From positions 62,001 through 126,000 of the IMG/VR virus record IMGVR_UViG_3300032235_000647: 64,000 bases of DNA; one strand, given 5' to 3'. This stretch comes from a virus. Position numbers and translations under genes: made by a program. This document shows positions 7,174 to 16,300 of the stretch, one piece after another (within the stretch, counting starts at the first letter, position 1; each line of letters opens with the position of its first letter). The notes below the pieces were generated by a model. The model ran no database searches. It worked only from the letters and a program-made list of their open reading frames with translations, and had not been told where the DNA came from.

Positions 7174-8020
7174 TTTTTATTTCCTTTACCAATTCATACG
7201 CCATCATTAAAGAAGAAACTTGTTCATCGGTAACTTTCTTACCAATTTTTTGTGTCTTTAATACATTAATAGTTTCTTTTAATTTGATTTTTGTAATTCT
7301 ATCTTCCATTTTTGTATAAATGGAATGTAGTTCAGTTATTACTAGTTTTAATTGATTAGAATAATATTCACCAAATTTAGATGTATTGGTAACATTGTTA
7401 ATATATTCTCTCAATAAATTTTTCTGAACATCATTGAGATTTGAATATTTCTTATTAAATGTTTCAAGAAGGATTTTATAAGTAAGTAAACGAAGATCCT
7501 TTTCTTGTTTTTTATAATCTTCAACCAGTCTATCTTCTTTTTGCTTTAATGTAGGACTTGATGTAGATATATGTTCTACCAATGTTAATTTTGAATCAAA
7601 TATATCTTTTATATCGGAAATATCAGATTTTTTAGCCTCAAATAGTTTATGAATCGAAGCCAATACTCTATAATTTGTTACAGGTGAAGTTAAGAAATTA
7701 TCAATTTCAAATGTTTCTTTAATTGCCTTTACAAGATTATATTTTTCTTTAATGAGTTTTTGTTCATCAAGTTTAGTTCTAGCCTCTAATATAGCATCAA
7801 TAAACTTTTCAGCTTTAGATTCTGTATTATACTTTTCATCTATTAAAAGTTTATATAGACGAAGTTCTTTAGATAATTCAGTCCCATTACCAAAGAATTC
7901 GGCTACAATTTTTTTAGCTTTCTCAGGAGAGTTGTTTAATATCTCTAAAGTTATTTGACGGGTTAATAGTTCAAATAGAAAACCCGTATTTTTAAATTTA
8001 GAATGTTTAATTTTTTTCAT
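7151..8020 (-). CDS. Helical protein downstream of the portal, possible core/scaffold
   Basis: This 289-residue protein is highly charged and helical throughout, rich in Lys, Glu and Leu. It opens MKKIKHSKFKNTGFLFELLTRQI, and E-L-x-x-Y-K-L-L and SKAEKFIDAILEARTKL segments follow. It has no signal peptide, cysteine motif or transmembrane span. It is the first gene after the portal, a position held in T4 by small core genes, and it has its own upstream promoter-like motifs at 8062-8076. I recognise it as a type of protein found beside portals of related phages but cannot name a function. It lacks the [LI]xE leader of its neighbours. Confidence 0.65.
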   Translation of the reverse strand: MKKIKHSKFKNTGFLFELLTRQITLEILNNSPEKAKKIVAEFFGNGTELSKELRLYKLLIDEKYNTESKAEKFIDAILEARTKLDEQKLIKEKYNLVKAIKETFEIDNFLTSPVTNYRVLASIHKLFEAKKSDISDIKDIFDSKLTLVEHISTSSPTLKQKEDRLVEDYKKQEKDLRLLTYKILLETFNKKYSNLNDVQKNLLREYINNVTNTSKFGEYYSNQLKLVITELHSIYTKMEDRITKIKLKETINVLKTQKIGKKVTDEQVSSLMMAYELVKEIKNVKKRIS

Positions 8021-8061
8021 ATTTACTCAATTATTTATTTTGATATACTCAAAAACTCTTA

Positions 8062-8076
8062 TATAAATATAAATAT
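8062..8076 (-). promoter_or_regulatory. Tandem ATATTTATA promoter-like motifs
   Basis: Two overlapping copies of ATATTTATA on the coding strand (8062-8070 and 8068-8076) lie 41 bases before the start at 8020, followed by TATAAGAGTTTT. The same AAGAGTT flank follows the motif at 52428. Confidence 0.5.
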
Positions 8077-8094
8077 TTTTTTGATTTGTTATTT

Positions 8095-9831
8095 TTATTG
8101 ATTATCTAGTATATTTGATTCGTCTAACATACCTTTTGTTTCATGTAGATATTTTCTCTTCGAAGAAATACCATTAATATATTTCAAGGCTTTTTGTTCG
8201 GATGTTCGATGTTTTAACACATTATTATTTTCCTTATCACCAAGAGGGTCTCTACCAAATGGTGATTTATCTTTACCATAGGTATTACCCTCTCGTGGTC
8301 TTCCACCTTTATCTTTAGTTGCTTCTAATTCAGTTTTAAGTTGATTGAGAGATTCTTCAACATCTTCAGGTTCATTCTGCATAGCAGGATCATTACCTTG
8401 GTCTTCAATAGAACGATATCTGAATCTATCTTTAATATCATTAATAATTTTAACTCGTTGAACCTCTTGTTCACCATCTGCTAACTTAAAGATATTCTCA
8501 TAAACCCAATCTTTAGATAACATATTTAGACCAGCTATATCGGTTGCTAATCTTACCTTTTCAGACCATAGGTTTACTCGTTCTTGTTCGTAAATAGTAG
8601 ATGGGTTAATCAAATTCAATTCAAAGTTTGTCATTTCAACATCTTGAATTCCCTGAGAATATAAGTGAATGATTGCAATCTTTGATAATTCTGATATGAT
8701 TGTTCGTTGGATTCTTTCAATAGTTCTAGCAAAACGAACATCTTCTGCAGCAAGAGTAGCCTTACCATTTACATTCTCATCATATCCCAAATATGCCTTA
8801 GGAATTTTAAGAGCAGCAAAAAGTTTATTTTTTAGATATTGAATATCTTCAGTTGCTGCATAATCCAAACCTGAAATATTTTCGATAGAAGTTCCACTAT
8901 CGCCACCACGAACTGGTAAGAAGAAATCTTCTGTTAGGTTTTGCATATTATACTTCAAGTTATACTCACCACTATTTCTATCAATAAAAGGAACTTTCTT
9001 CATCTTATTGATAATTCGTTGCATGTAGTTATCAACTTCTTGTGGTGGGATATTACCGATATCAATTTTGAACACTCTTTTCTCAGGTGCTCTCATGATT
9101 CGGTGAATCAACATGGCATCTTCCATAAGAGATAATTGTTTCCACAATCTTCTACCATTTTCAATCATAGATTTACCGTATGGAAGCCAGTTTGTATCTG
9201 ATAATAATCTAAAGTGTGCAATTTCAAAGTTATCATATTCCATTTTACCCATAGGGTCTTCGGTAATTTTAAACTTTACTGCGTTTGGATTATTTGGGTC
9301 TATAAGTTCTAATCTTTCAGTATTATAAACTGAATGTGGGGTTGCGTTTACGATACCCTTTCCTTCTGCAATTTCCAACCCAAGAAAAAAGTCACCATAC
9401 TTACACATATTTCGTGTCCATGGCCATAGGTTGAATTCAACATTTAGAATATCATAGAATAAATTCTCTAGGGATTCTTGAACTCTATTATTATCCGAAC
9501 GAATTGAAAGGATTGTTCCAAATTCGTTTTTAAGTGTAGATTCATCTGCATAAATATCTAATGCAGAAGCAATGATTGGGTCTTGGTCCATTGCATCATA
9601 ATCACGAAAAACCTCTCTACGAACTTGCTGATATGCCATTGATTGGGCACCACCAGCCTGCTCGTAAAAGGATTTCTGCAACTTAGTGTATCTGTCCCTT
9701 AACGATGATAAGTTCGTTTGTTGTCTTTCATCAGTATCAACTACCCTTCTCTTACCATCTTTATCAACCGTAACAATTGCCTTTGATGAAAAGAGTTTGG
9801 ATAATCTACCGAAAAATGAAGTATCTGCCAT
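8095..9831 (-). CDS. 20: Portal vertex protein, T4 gp20-like
   Basis: This 578-residue protein resembles T4-type portal (head-tail connector) subunits, which form the dodecameric ring for DNA entry and tail joining. Typical features are an N-terminal region leading to R-E-V-F-R-D-Y-D-A-M-D-Q-D-P-I-I-A-S-A-L-D-type sequence, then ADESTLKNEFG, the NLWPWTRNMCKYGDFFLGLEI block, and the long helical region with KMKKVPFIDRNSGEYNL and KIPKAYLGYDE. The size is close to the 520-620 residues usual for the family. The last 90 residues are charged and disordered. It follows the terminase and a small gene, in conserved T4-like order. Confidence 0.92.
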   Translation of the reverse strand: MADTSFFGRLSKLFSSKAIVTVDKDGKRRVVDTDERQQTNLSSLRDRYTKLQKSFYEQAGGAQSMAYQQVRREVFRDYDAMDQDPIIASALDIYADESTLKNEFGTILSIRSDNNRVQESLENLFYDILNVEFNLWPWTRNMCKYGDFFLGLEIAEGKGIVNATPHSVYNTERLELIDPNNPNAVKFKITEDPMGKMEYDNFEIAHFRLLSDTNWLPYGKSMIENGRRLWKQLSLMEDAMLIHRIMRAPEKRVFKIDIGNIPPQEVDNYMQRIINKMKKVPFIDRNSGEYNLKYNMQNLTEDFFLPVRGGDSGTSIENISGLDYAATEDIQYLKNKLFAALKIPKAYLGYDENVNGKATLAAEDVRFARTIERIQRTIISELSKIAIIHLYSQGIQDVEMTNFELNLINPSTIYEQERVNLWSEKVRLATDIAGLNMLSKDWVYENIFKLADGEQEVQRVKIINDIKDRFRYRSIEDQGNDPAMQNEPEDVEESLNQLKTELEATKDKGGRPREGNTYGKDKSPFGRDPLGDKENNNVLKHRTSEQKALKYINGISSKRKYLHETKGMLDESNILDNQ

Positions 9832-9872
9832 TTGTTTTCCTAATTTATATTATAACCTTTATTATTTTTATT

Positions 9873-10322
9873 TTACCACTTTCTACAACTCCAATATCTT
9901 GCTTTATGTCTTGGTCCTGGTGATTCACAATTATGTCTTGCTCTAAAAGATTTTCTTCTTTCAGGATTGTTCTTTTTAATTTTTACACCCTTTTGTCCGA
10001 AGTTAACTTTTACAACATTTCCTTGTGGATTTTTTACATATACCTTAAATTTCTTAACATCACCTGCCATTGGTTTTCCCAACTTCACTTCTCTACCTGG
10101 ATATTCTGCTTCATAAACACAATTACAATTTGCTTCCGTAAGTTCGGTTGTGTATGATTTTAAGAAATTTAGAAAATCCTCTTCATCTTCTTCTTCAACA
10201 TCAAGTTCGTCATAATCTAAAAAATTATGTTCTGCTGCATCAAATGGATAATCTTGAACATAACCATCAGTATTTTCTTTGATGGATTGTTTTTTATTTA
10301 AAATATTTTTTAACTTTATCAT
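9873..10322 (-). CDS. Small head protein with KFKVYVK...RARH domain
   Basis: The 149 residues comprise a leader (MIKLKNILNKKQSIKE), a strongly acidic stretch (38-50), a candidate protease site LTE/A at 61-64, and a C-terminal domain (about 72-149). That domain contains PGREVKLGKPM, KKFKVYVKN, a basic S-F-R-A-R-H-x-C and a terminal RYWSCRKW. I recognise this C-terminal domain as recurrent in head-associated proteins of marine and other phages, sometimes fused to other head proteins. Cutting at LTE/A would remove the acidic propeptide and release the basic domain. This gene lies between terminase and portal and has a strong AAGGAG site plus an upstream promoter-like motif. Confidence 0.75.
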   Translation of the reverse strand: MIKLKNILNKKQSIKENTDGYVQDYPFDAAEHNFLDYDELDVEEEDEEDFLNFLKSYTTELTEANCNCVYEAEYPGREVKLGKPMAGDVKKFKVYVKNPQGNVVKVNFGQKGVKIKKNNPERRKSFRARHNCESPGPRHKARYWSCRKW

Positions 10323-10340
10323 AATAGGGTCTCCTTATAC

Positions 10341-10349
10341 TATAAATAT
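10341..10349 (-). promoter_or_regulatory. ATATTTATA promoter-like motif
   Basis: The coding-strand 9-mer lies 18 bases upstream of the start at 10322, followed by an AAGGAG ribosome site. Confidence 0.5.
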
Positions 10350-10374
10350 ATACTTCTAATAATAACCTATTATT

Positions 10375-11952
10375 TTAAATTAACCAAGTTAGGTCTTCAT
10401 CTTGATTACCAACTTTCATTGACCACGGATTTGTATCAACCGATGAATTGCCACCAAACCCATCTAATGTAAATGAGTGTTGCTGTATACCACCAAGCGT
10501 TCGTTTAGTTAAATCAACACCTTCTTGTCTCAAACGAAGTGCTGTATCTCTAACCCAAAGAGCAATTCCTAATGCCATTACAAGGTCATCATTGTATCCT
10601 CTCATTGCTTCTGCACGATTTCCCGTCCATATAAAAGTAAATAATTCATCTATCAAACGAGTAGAACGAATTGTCACGTCTTTTTCTCTAATGTATTGTT
10701 CTAACTTGGAAACAATAAGTGGACGAGTTTTCATTGTAGTTGAAAATCCAGCAACCATACCTCTTTCTTCTGCTCTGAATTTATTATGTAGTTGATGTTG
10801 GACATCTACATATTTTAAATCCTTACTCATGTAGAATAGATTTGAATAACCCCTATCGATTACTTGTTGAATTACTGCCCAACCAATGTTTGCGTTTTCA
10901 ATTACTAATAGGGCCTCATTATAATCAGTAGAAAGGGATACTAAGAAATTTCCAAAATCCTTTGTATCCATTTTTCCTTTGTATTCAGCCACTTGTGTTG
11001 CAGTTTCCACATCAAATACATGACACGCAGAGTAATCCGCACCATCACCCCTAGCAACGTCAGCTACAACCATGTATCCTTTGTTGTAATCAGGGTATTC
11101 CCATCTCCATAGATTATGGTCTATCCAAGTTTTTTCAATAGGGTCTTGGCAATATGATTCTTTGTAGAATTGTAATAATTGTGGGTCAATAACCGTGTCA
11201 CCAGAAGAAACGAAGTCACAATCACATTCTTGTGCTGCACCTTTCGGTCCTAATAATCGTTCTTGTTCATCTCTCCATGCTTGTCCTCGTTCTGGGTGAA
11301 CTGACCAATGTAGTCGGATTGTATTAAATCCGTTTGTTTCATCTTCTGCACCTACCCATGTTTTATGGAAAAAATTACCTACACCATTTGGAGTAGAAAG
11401 TATAATTGCATTACCACCCGTTGAAAGGGTAGATTGTGCAGATATCCAAATCTCTTCAATTTTATCAATGAAAGCAGCCTCATCAAATACCAATAGGGAT
11501 AGTGCTTCGGAACGGCCGGCGTCTCCTGCAGCAGAAGTTGCTTTGATTTGAGAACCATTCGAATATCGTAGAGATAATTTATTGTCTTCTACGGTAGTTT
11601 GTTTTAACCAACTCGGTAGGTATTGATTCATAACTCGAACCTTCGTTACAAGGTTCTTTGCCACCTCTTGCTTGGTTGCAATTACCAACACATTAAAGTC
11701 TTGGTTGAATAACATCTTCCAAAGTGAAAATCCTGCTACAAGAGTAGATATACCAGTCTGACGGGATTTTAGAACGATATTATATCTATGGTCTTTAAAT
11801 TCGGTGAGAGTTCGTTCTTGGAACGGGTATAAGTGAAAAGGAATTTTGCCACGAACAGGATGTTGAATCATACAATACTTCTTCATAAAGTAAATTGGAT
11901 CCGAAGCACATTTTTGATACTCTAACTTTATTATTTCCTTTAAACTCGGCAT
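10375..11952 (-). CDS. 17: Terminase large subunit, T4 gp17-like
   Basis: This 525-residue DNA-packaging motor has an ATPase domain with a Walker A variant SRQTGIST (63-70), Walker B LLVFDEAA (153-160) and coupling motif STPNG (about 186-190). The C-terminal RNase H-like nuclease domain has acidic residues in VADVARGDGAD (D298), in VIENAN, and in YNDDLVMALGIAL. It would dock on the portal, package DNA into the prohead and cut the concatemer. The length and motif order are complete. It is separated by five bases from the spanin-like gene upstream and lies just before the portal module. Confidence 0.95.
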   Translation of the reverse strand: MPSLKEIIKLEYQKCASDPIYFMKKYCMIQHPVRGKIPFHLYPFQERTLTEFKDHRYNIVLKSRQTGISTLVAGFSLWKMLFNQDFNVLVIATKQEVAKNLVTKVRVMNQYLPSWLKQTTVEDNKLSLRYSNGSQIKATSAAGDAGRSEALSLLVFDEAAFIDKIEEIWISAQSTLSTGGNAIILSTPNGVGNFFHKTWVGAEDETNGFNTIRLHWSVHPERGQAWRDEQERLLGPKGAAQECDCDFVSSGDTVIDPQLLQFYKESYCQDPIEKTWIDHNLWRWEYPDYNKGYMVVADVARGDGADYSACHVFDVETATQVAEYKGKMDTKDFGNFLVSLSTDYNEALLVIENANIGWAVIQQVIDRGYSNLFYMSKDLKYVDVQHQLHNKFRAEERGMVAGFSTTMKTRPLIVSKLEQYIREKDVTIRSTRLIDELFTFIWTGNRAEAMRGYNDDLVMALGIALWVRDTALRLRQEGVDLTKRTLGGIQQHSFTLDGFGGNSSVDTNPWSMKVGNQDEDLTWLI

Positions 11953-11957
11953 TATTT

Positions 11958-12377
11958 TTAGTTTACAAGTAATACACCAACTGCTATAACACCAACAATT
12001 GTTCCCACCTTATATAAAAAAGTTTTTCTCTTTTCTGATTTCAATTCCTTTAATAGGGATTCGGATTTTTCTCGTTCTAACTTAAATTGCTCATCTTTCT
12101 GTGTGATGATATAATCCAAATTAGTAATTTTAGAATTGAGAGTCAAAATTATTTCATCTTTAAGTACTAATTTTTGATTTGTTAATGAAAGAACTTTTTT
12201 AGTTTCTTCTAACTCAATGAGTGCACCATCCCCTTTAATTAAATCTTTGATGATTAATTTTGCAGTAGGAATTTTTAGTGCTACAATAGTATCAGTTTGA
12301 GTCTGATTCGTAACGGTCTGTGAAAAACTTGTTAAGGTCACTAAAATTAAACTTATTAACAGAATTAACTTTTTCAT
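11958..12377 (-). CDS. Exported coiled-coil protein with C-terminal membrane segment, spanin-like
   Basis: This 139-residue protein has a clear signal peptide (MKKLILLISLILVTLTSFSQ), with the SFSQ end typical of flavobacterial exported proteins. A coiled coil (about 55-118) follows, then a hydrophobic segment near the C-terminus (VGTIVGVIAVGVLLVN, 123-138) after an RKTFLYK anchor. No lipobox cysteine is present. It overlaps the upstream gene by 86 bases in another frame. That gene also encodes a membrane-anchored coiled coil, and such overlapping pairs recall Rz/Rz1 spanins. A role in outer-membrane disruption at lysis is inference; no holin or endolysin lies next to it. Confidence 0.65.
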   Translation of the reverse strand: MKKLILLISLILVTLTSFSQTVTNQTQTDTIVALKIPTAKLIIKDLIKGDGALIELEETKKVLSLTNQKLVLKDEIILTLNSKITNLDYIITQKDEQFKLEREKSESLLKELKSEKRKTFLYKVGTIVGVIAVGVLLVN

Positions 12378-12639
12378 TTGTATTTACCTTTATATTTCTT
12401 ATGTTTGTATTAACTGATGTAATATCAGTATCTAATAACCCAATTTCGGAAGATATGCTATCTATTTTTAAATCTAAATTTTTATTTACAAGTACAACCG
12501 AATCTATATTGTGTTGAATACTATCGATTTTTTGGTTATACATTTCTATATCCGTTTTTAGTTGTTTAGTAGAATAAATACTATATGCCAATAAACATAT
12601 TAAAACCAATAATAGAAACGATACATTTCCATTTTTCAT
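12292..12639 (-). CDS. Membrane-anchored coiled-coil protein, inner spanin candidate
   Basis: The 115 residues have an N-terminal transmembrane helix (SFLLLVLICLLAYSIYS, 7-23), a short basic/polar linker and a long heptad-rich coiled coil to about residue 100. This is the topology of inner-membrane spanins (Rz type). AGGAG precedes the ATG. Its 3' end overlaps the following exported coiled-coil gene by 86 bases. The pair lies between a zinc-ribbon gene and terminase, an unusual but possible location for lysis genes. Alternatively it could be a superinfection or envelope protein. Confidence 0.6.
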   Translation of the reverse strand: MKNGNVSFLLLVLICLLAYSIYSTKQLKTDIEMYNQKIDSIQHNIDSVVLVNKNLDLKIDSISSEIGLLDTDITSVNTNIRNIKVNTNEKVNSVNKFNFSDLNKFFTDRYESDSN

Positions 12640-12653
12640 AAAAAAACTCCTTT

Positions 12654-12662
12654 ACTATAAAT
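12654..12662 (-). promoter_or_regulatory. Variant promoter-like motif CTATTTATA
   Basis: One mismatch from the recurrent 9-mer, 14 bases before the start at 12639 and followed by GTAAAGGAG, closely matching the arrangement at 10341. Confidence 0.35.
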
Positions 12663-13311
12663 AGTGTTCTAATTTGTGTTCTTTTATAACCTCGAAAGCT
12701 TCATTTCGTTTTTCTACAACTTCTTTTAATTCAATTTCACCATTATCAATAATTTCTTGAATTTCAATCTTTACTTCATCGATTGGTTTTGGTAAACTCC
12801 ATTTTTCAACCGTTCCATCTTCATTAATAAATTCATAATAAGGTTTTAATTCAGTTAATGAGTGTTTTAATTCTTCTAATTTCATTTTACCTTCTACAAT
12901 CATACGAGTGTAAATTCGAAAATCTTCATATTCTTTCCAAATTCCAGCCCCTCTGAAATTATGTTCGATATCTGCCAAACAATTAATACAATATCCAGTT
13001 TTTTGTATTAATTTTTCATCATTTTTAGTTTTTTTAATCTTTTTACAACTTGGATTACTACATTCCTTTTTAAGATTTAAATAATTACGAATTTCTTGTA
13101 AGGCTTCGTGATTTTTTCCAGTTTTAATGGTATAACCTTCCTTTTTTTCGTATCTGTAAAATTCATCCTCCCAAATATCACCAACATTTCGTTGTTCTTC
13201 GGTTTTTGTCCAACCAATTTGAGTATTATTATCATACTCACCAGTTTGAATCATATCTACCAACTTTCTACGAGTTGGGTGCATATATTTTCGTTGAAAT
13301 TCTTTACTCAT
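12655..13311 (-). CDS. Zinc-ribbon protein near terminase, possibly small terminase
   Basis: This 218-residue protein has four cysteines in a C-x4-C...C-x2-C arrangement (84, 89, 108, 111), suggesting a zinc ribbon. The flanking sequence is charged. The N-terminus (EFQRKYMHPTRRKLVDMIQTGEYD) and C-terminus are helical. It is located two genes upstream of the terminase large subunit, where small terminase subunits often lie, but I see no recognisable helix-turn-helix or gp16 signature. Other options are a DNA-binding regulator or a nuclease accessory factor. A promoter-like motif precedes it. Confidence 0.6.
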   Translation of the reverse strand: MSKEFQRKYMHPTRRKLVDMIQTGEYDNNTQIGWTKTEEQRNVGDIWEDEFYRYEKKEGYTIKTGKNHEALQEIRNYLNLKKECSNPSCKKIKKTKNDEKLIQKTGYCINCLADIEHNFRGAGIWKEYEDFRIYTRMIVEGKMKLEELKHSLTELKPYYEFINEDGTVEKWSLPKPIDEVKIEIQEIIDNGEIELKEVVEKRNEAFEVIKEHKLEHYL

Positions 13312-13337
13312 TGTTATACATTAGGTTATACATTATA

Positions 13338-13346
13338 TATAAATAT
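13338..13346 (-). promoter_or_regulatory. ATATTTATA promoter-like motif
   Basis: The coding-strand motif in a longer ATATATTTATATATA context lies 26 bases upstream of the start at 13311. Confidence 0.5.
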
Positions 13347-13369
13347 ATAAAAATGAATAAAGTGATATT

Positions 13370-16300
13370 TTAAGCGTAAAATATACCTAAAATCTGATTT
13401 AATGAGGCAAATGCACCAGTTAATTTGAAAGTTTTACCTTGATATGTAAAAACTATACCTTCGTTTGGAACAATTTTATCAGCCCCACCGATTGCTTGTA
13501 ATCTTCTCAACTCTAATTTCAATTTTTCAATCTTTTTAGGGTCTCCTGATTTCTCAACTTCCTTAATTGTTTGGTCTAATCTCTTTTTCATGTCTCGAAT
13601 TGCTGCATCAGGGTTTACAGTCAATACTGATGATGTGAATTGTAGAACTTCTGCTCCAACTCCCAAGAAAATATCCTCAAATTTCATTAGGTTTTGTTTT
13701 GTGATTTTAGCTTGGTCTTCTTTATCAGTTGTTAATGCCCAATTTAACACTTTTTCATCAGTTATGTTCTTACTATCAATTCGAAACCCTTTGTCACCAA
13801 ATGCCCATCTCTTGACCAATCCCATTTTGGTTTTATTATCCAACATTGATGGTGATTTTTTGTTAATATAATCATTCCACCATGCTTGATGATACTCAGC
13901 AACACCATCAGTATCTTTCAAACCGAATTCTTTTTGTAATTTTGAGATTTTAGCAGTATATTTTCCTTTTTTAGATGAAAGGTCTTGTGATTTTGGTAAA
14001 AAAAGAACAGGAGGTCCTTGAATTGTGTAATTATCTTGAACATCTTTGTTTATTTGTTTAATCATACCCGCAAGGATTTTTGCTGCTCCTTGATTTTCAC
14101 CTATTGCATTACCTTCATCATCATATTCCATCGTTCCATGGAACACTAATAGTGGTTGTCCGTAAGGAATTACATTGACTGATGTTGGATATATCACTTC
14201 AAGATTCATAAAACAAGCACCATCCTTAAAAATTTTAAATCGTTGGGCTTCTGAAAGTGATTTTATAGCATCGGTGAGGTCTTTCATTGCAAAATTATAC
14301 GCTTTTTCCAATTCACCTCTGCCAGTAAACTTATCTGCCACACCTTTTATGTCTAAAGCACCAGCACCTTTGTTTTTCAAGTGTCCTTTATTACGAGCGG
14401 CAACTAATCTTCCACCTACCCATGAGATTGCAAGGGCTTGACCATCAGTTTTTTCTCGTGCAAGTTCTAAATTTCCATCCAATGCACGATTAACAATATC
14501 TTTTAGTTGTCCAAAAGTTAAATTGATTTCGGTATCAAATGGATGATTCATGTGTCCATACGCACCACCTTCTTTTAAAAGGGATTCTTTAACGGATTGG
14601 TATTTTTTATTCCATACATATTGGAATAACTCACCCCATATAGGTCCATCAATTTTACCATCCCACTCGTAATTATATATAGGTTTACTATTAAATGATT
14701 TGCCAGTTTTATTAAGAGCAGTTCTTCCCAACCCTTTTACATTAGTAGATTTTGGTTTTACTAATTTTTTACCACCCCAAGTTTTTTCGAGTCGTTTCTC
14801 ATCTTTGTAATGTAAAAATAACTGATAACCTCTATTTACATCTTTAACCTTATCCACAATTTTCTGCATGAAATCTTCTACTTTTGGATATTTTTTTAAA
14901 AATGCTTCAACTCTTCTTGGGTCTATATATCTAGCAACTTCTTCTTTTAATTCATAAGTTTTTTTATGAATAGTATCAAGTTGTTTTCTCAACTTTTTCA
15001 TTTCCTTCTCATGATTATCCATCCACGCTTGGTCAGGATATCCATGAGGTGCTAATTCATCTATTTTTTTATTTATTTTTCTGAATTTATCCAATTCTAT
15101 TTCACGAAGTTGTTTTAATGCTTCCTCATAAGTTTCATGGGTACCTAATTTTTCACCACCAGTTTTACGATATACCACCCACTTATTATCTACTTTTTGA
15201 ATTGTTTCTTCTATCTTTTTAAGTTTCGTATAATATTTTGGGTCTTCAAATAGGTGGTCCATTGCTATTTCTTTTGCAATATCAGTATCAGTAGTATGTT
15301 CCCTTTCTACTTTATACCCCTTTTTGAATTCATCCATCAATTCTGAAACTGGGATATTGTGTTTTTTAGCAATATCAGATAAACTCATACCTTGTGATAA
15401 TCCACCTGGTATTTTAGATTCCTTTTTAATTGATTTCGTACTATTCATAAATTCTTGTGGTGATTTAAAATGAGCTTTTAATATACGATTGTATTTAGAT
15501 GTTTTGTTTCCATCACCATGTACCATTAGAGGTATTCCTTGGTCTACTGCTCTTCCTAATTCAAATTTTGATGGAACTTCGTGAACTAATTCAAAACCAG
15601 GTAGGCTTCCTAAATAATATTCTTGGGTATCGTACTCTTCCCAAGAATGATTGTACATATAGCCAGTAGCTCCTGCAGCATCGTTAGGAGTCATTGAACC
15701 CCTGACCCCATCATAAAAACCACTATTGACTTCATCTATTAAATTTTCCGATTCAAAGGATAGAATAGGATCAGATGATTTAAAATCATCCTTTCGCATC
15801 ACCGTTTTTGCAATGGCCTGATTTGCTTGTTTAACAAAAGGAATGTTTATATCATATCTTTTATCTCTAACAACTATTTCTTTATATTTCTCTAAAAATT
15901 CTTTAAATTTATTTTTTATTCTTGATAATCTTTTAAAGAATCCTGTTAATTCAGCATCAGAAATCGGTTTACCATTTCTTGGATCATTTACTCTATCAAA
16001 GAAATGTTGAGTAAACTCAATATCTTGTGGTGATAATTGTTTTTCTGCATATCTCTCAACACCTCTTAATTGAGACATACTCATTTCATTTGTTGGAGTA
16101 TCAAAAGTTAAATTACTTGGATATTGGTTAACCGATTTGAATCTATCTGCTTCCTTTTGCTTTAATGCAGGAAGGAATCTAAATTTGGCAAGTTTAACAA
16201 TTTTTCTTTTCTTTTTTTGAACCATTTGAGATACTCTAGTCTTTTGTGGTAAAGAGAGTTCATTATAAGGAGTCATTCCAAATAATCGTTGAGTCCATTC

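Noticed and set aside
1-8020. Major capsid or scaffold gene
   Set aside because: No protein of the size and type of gp22 or gp23 was found; they are expected beyond the left edge.
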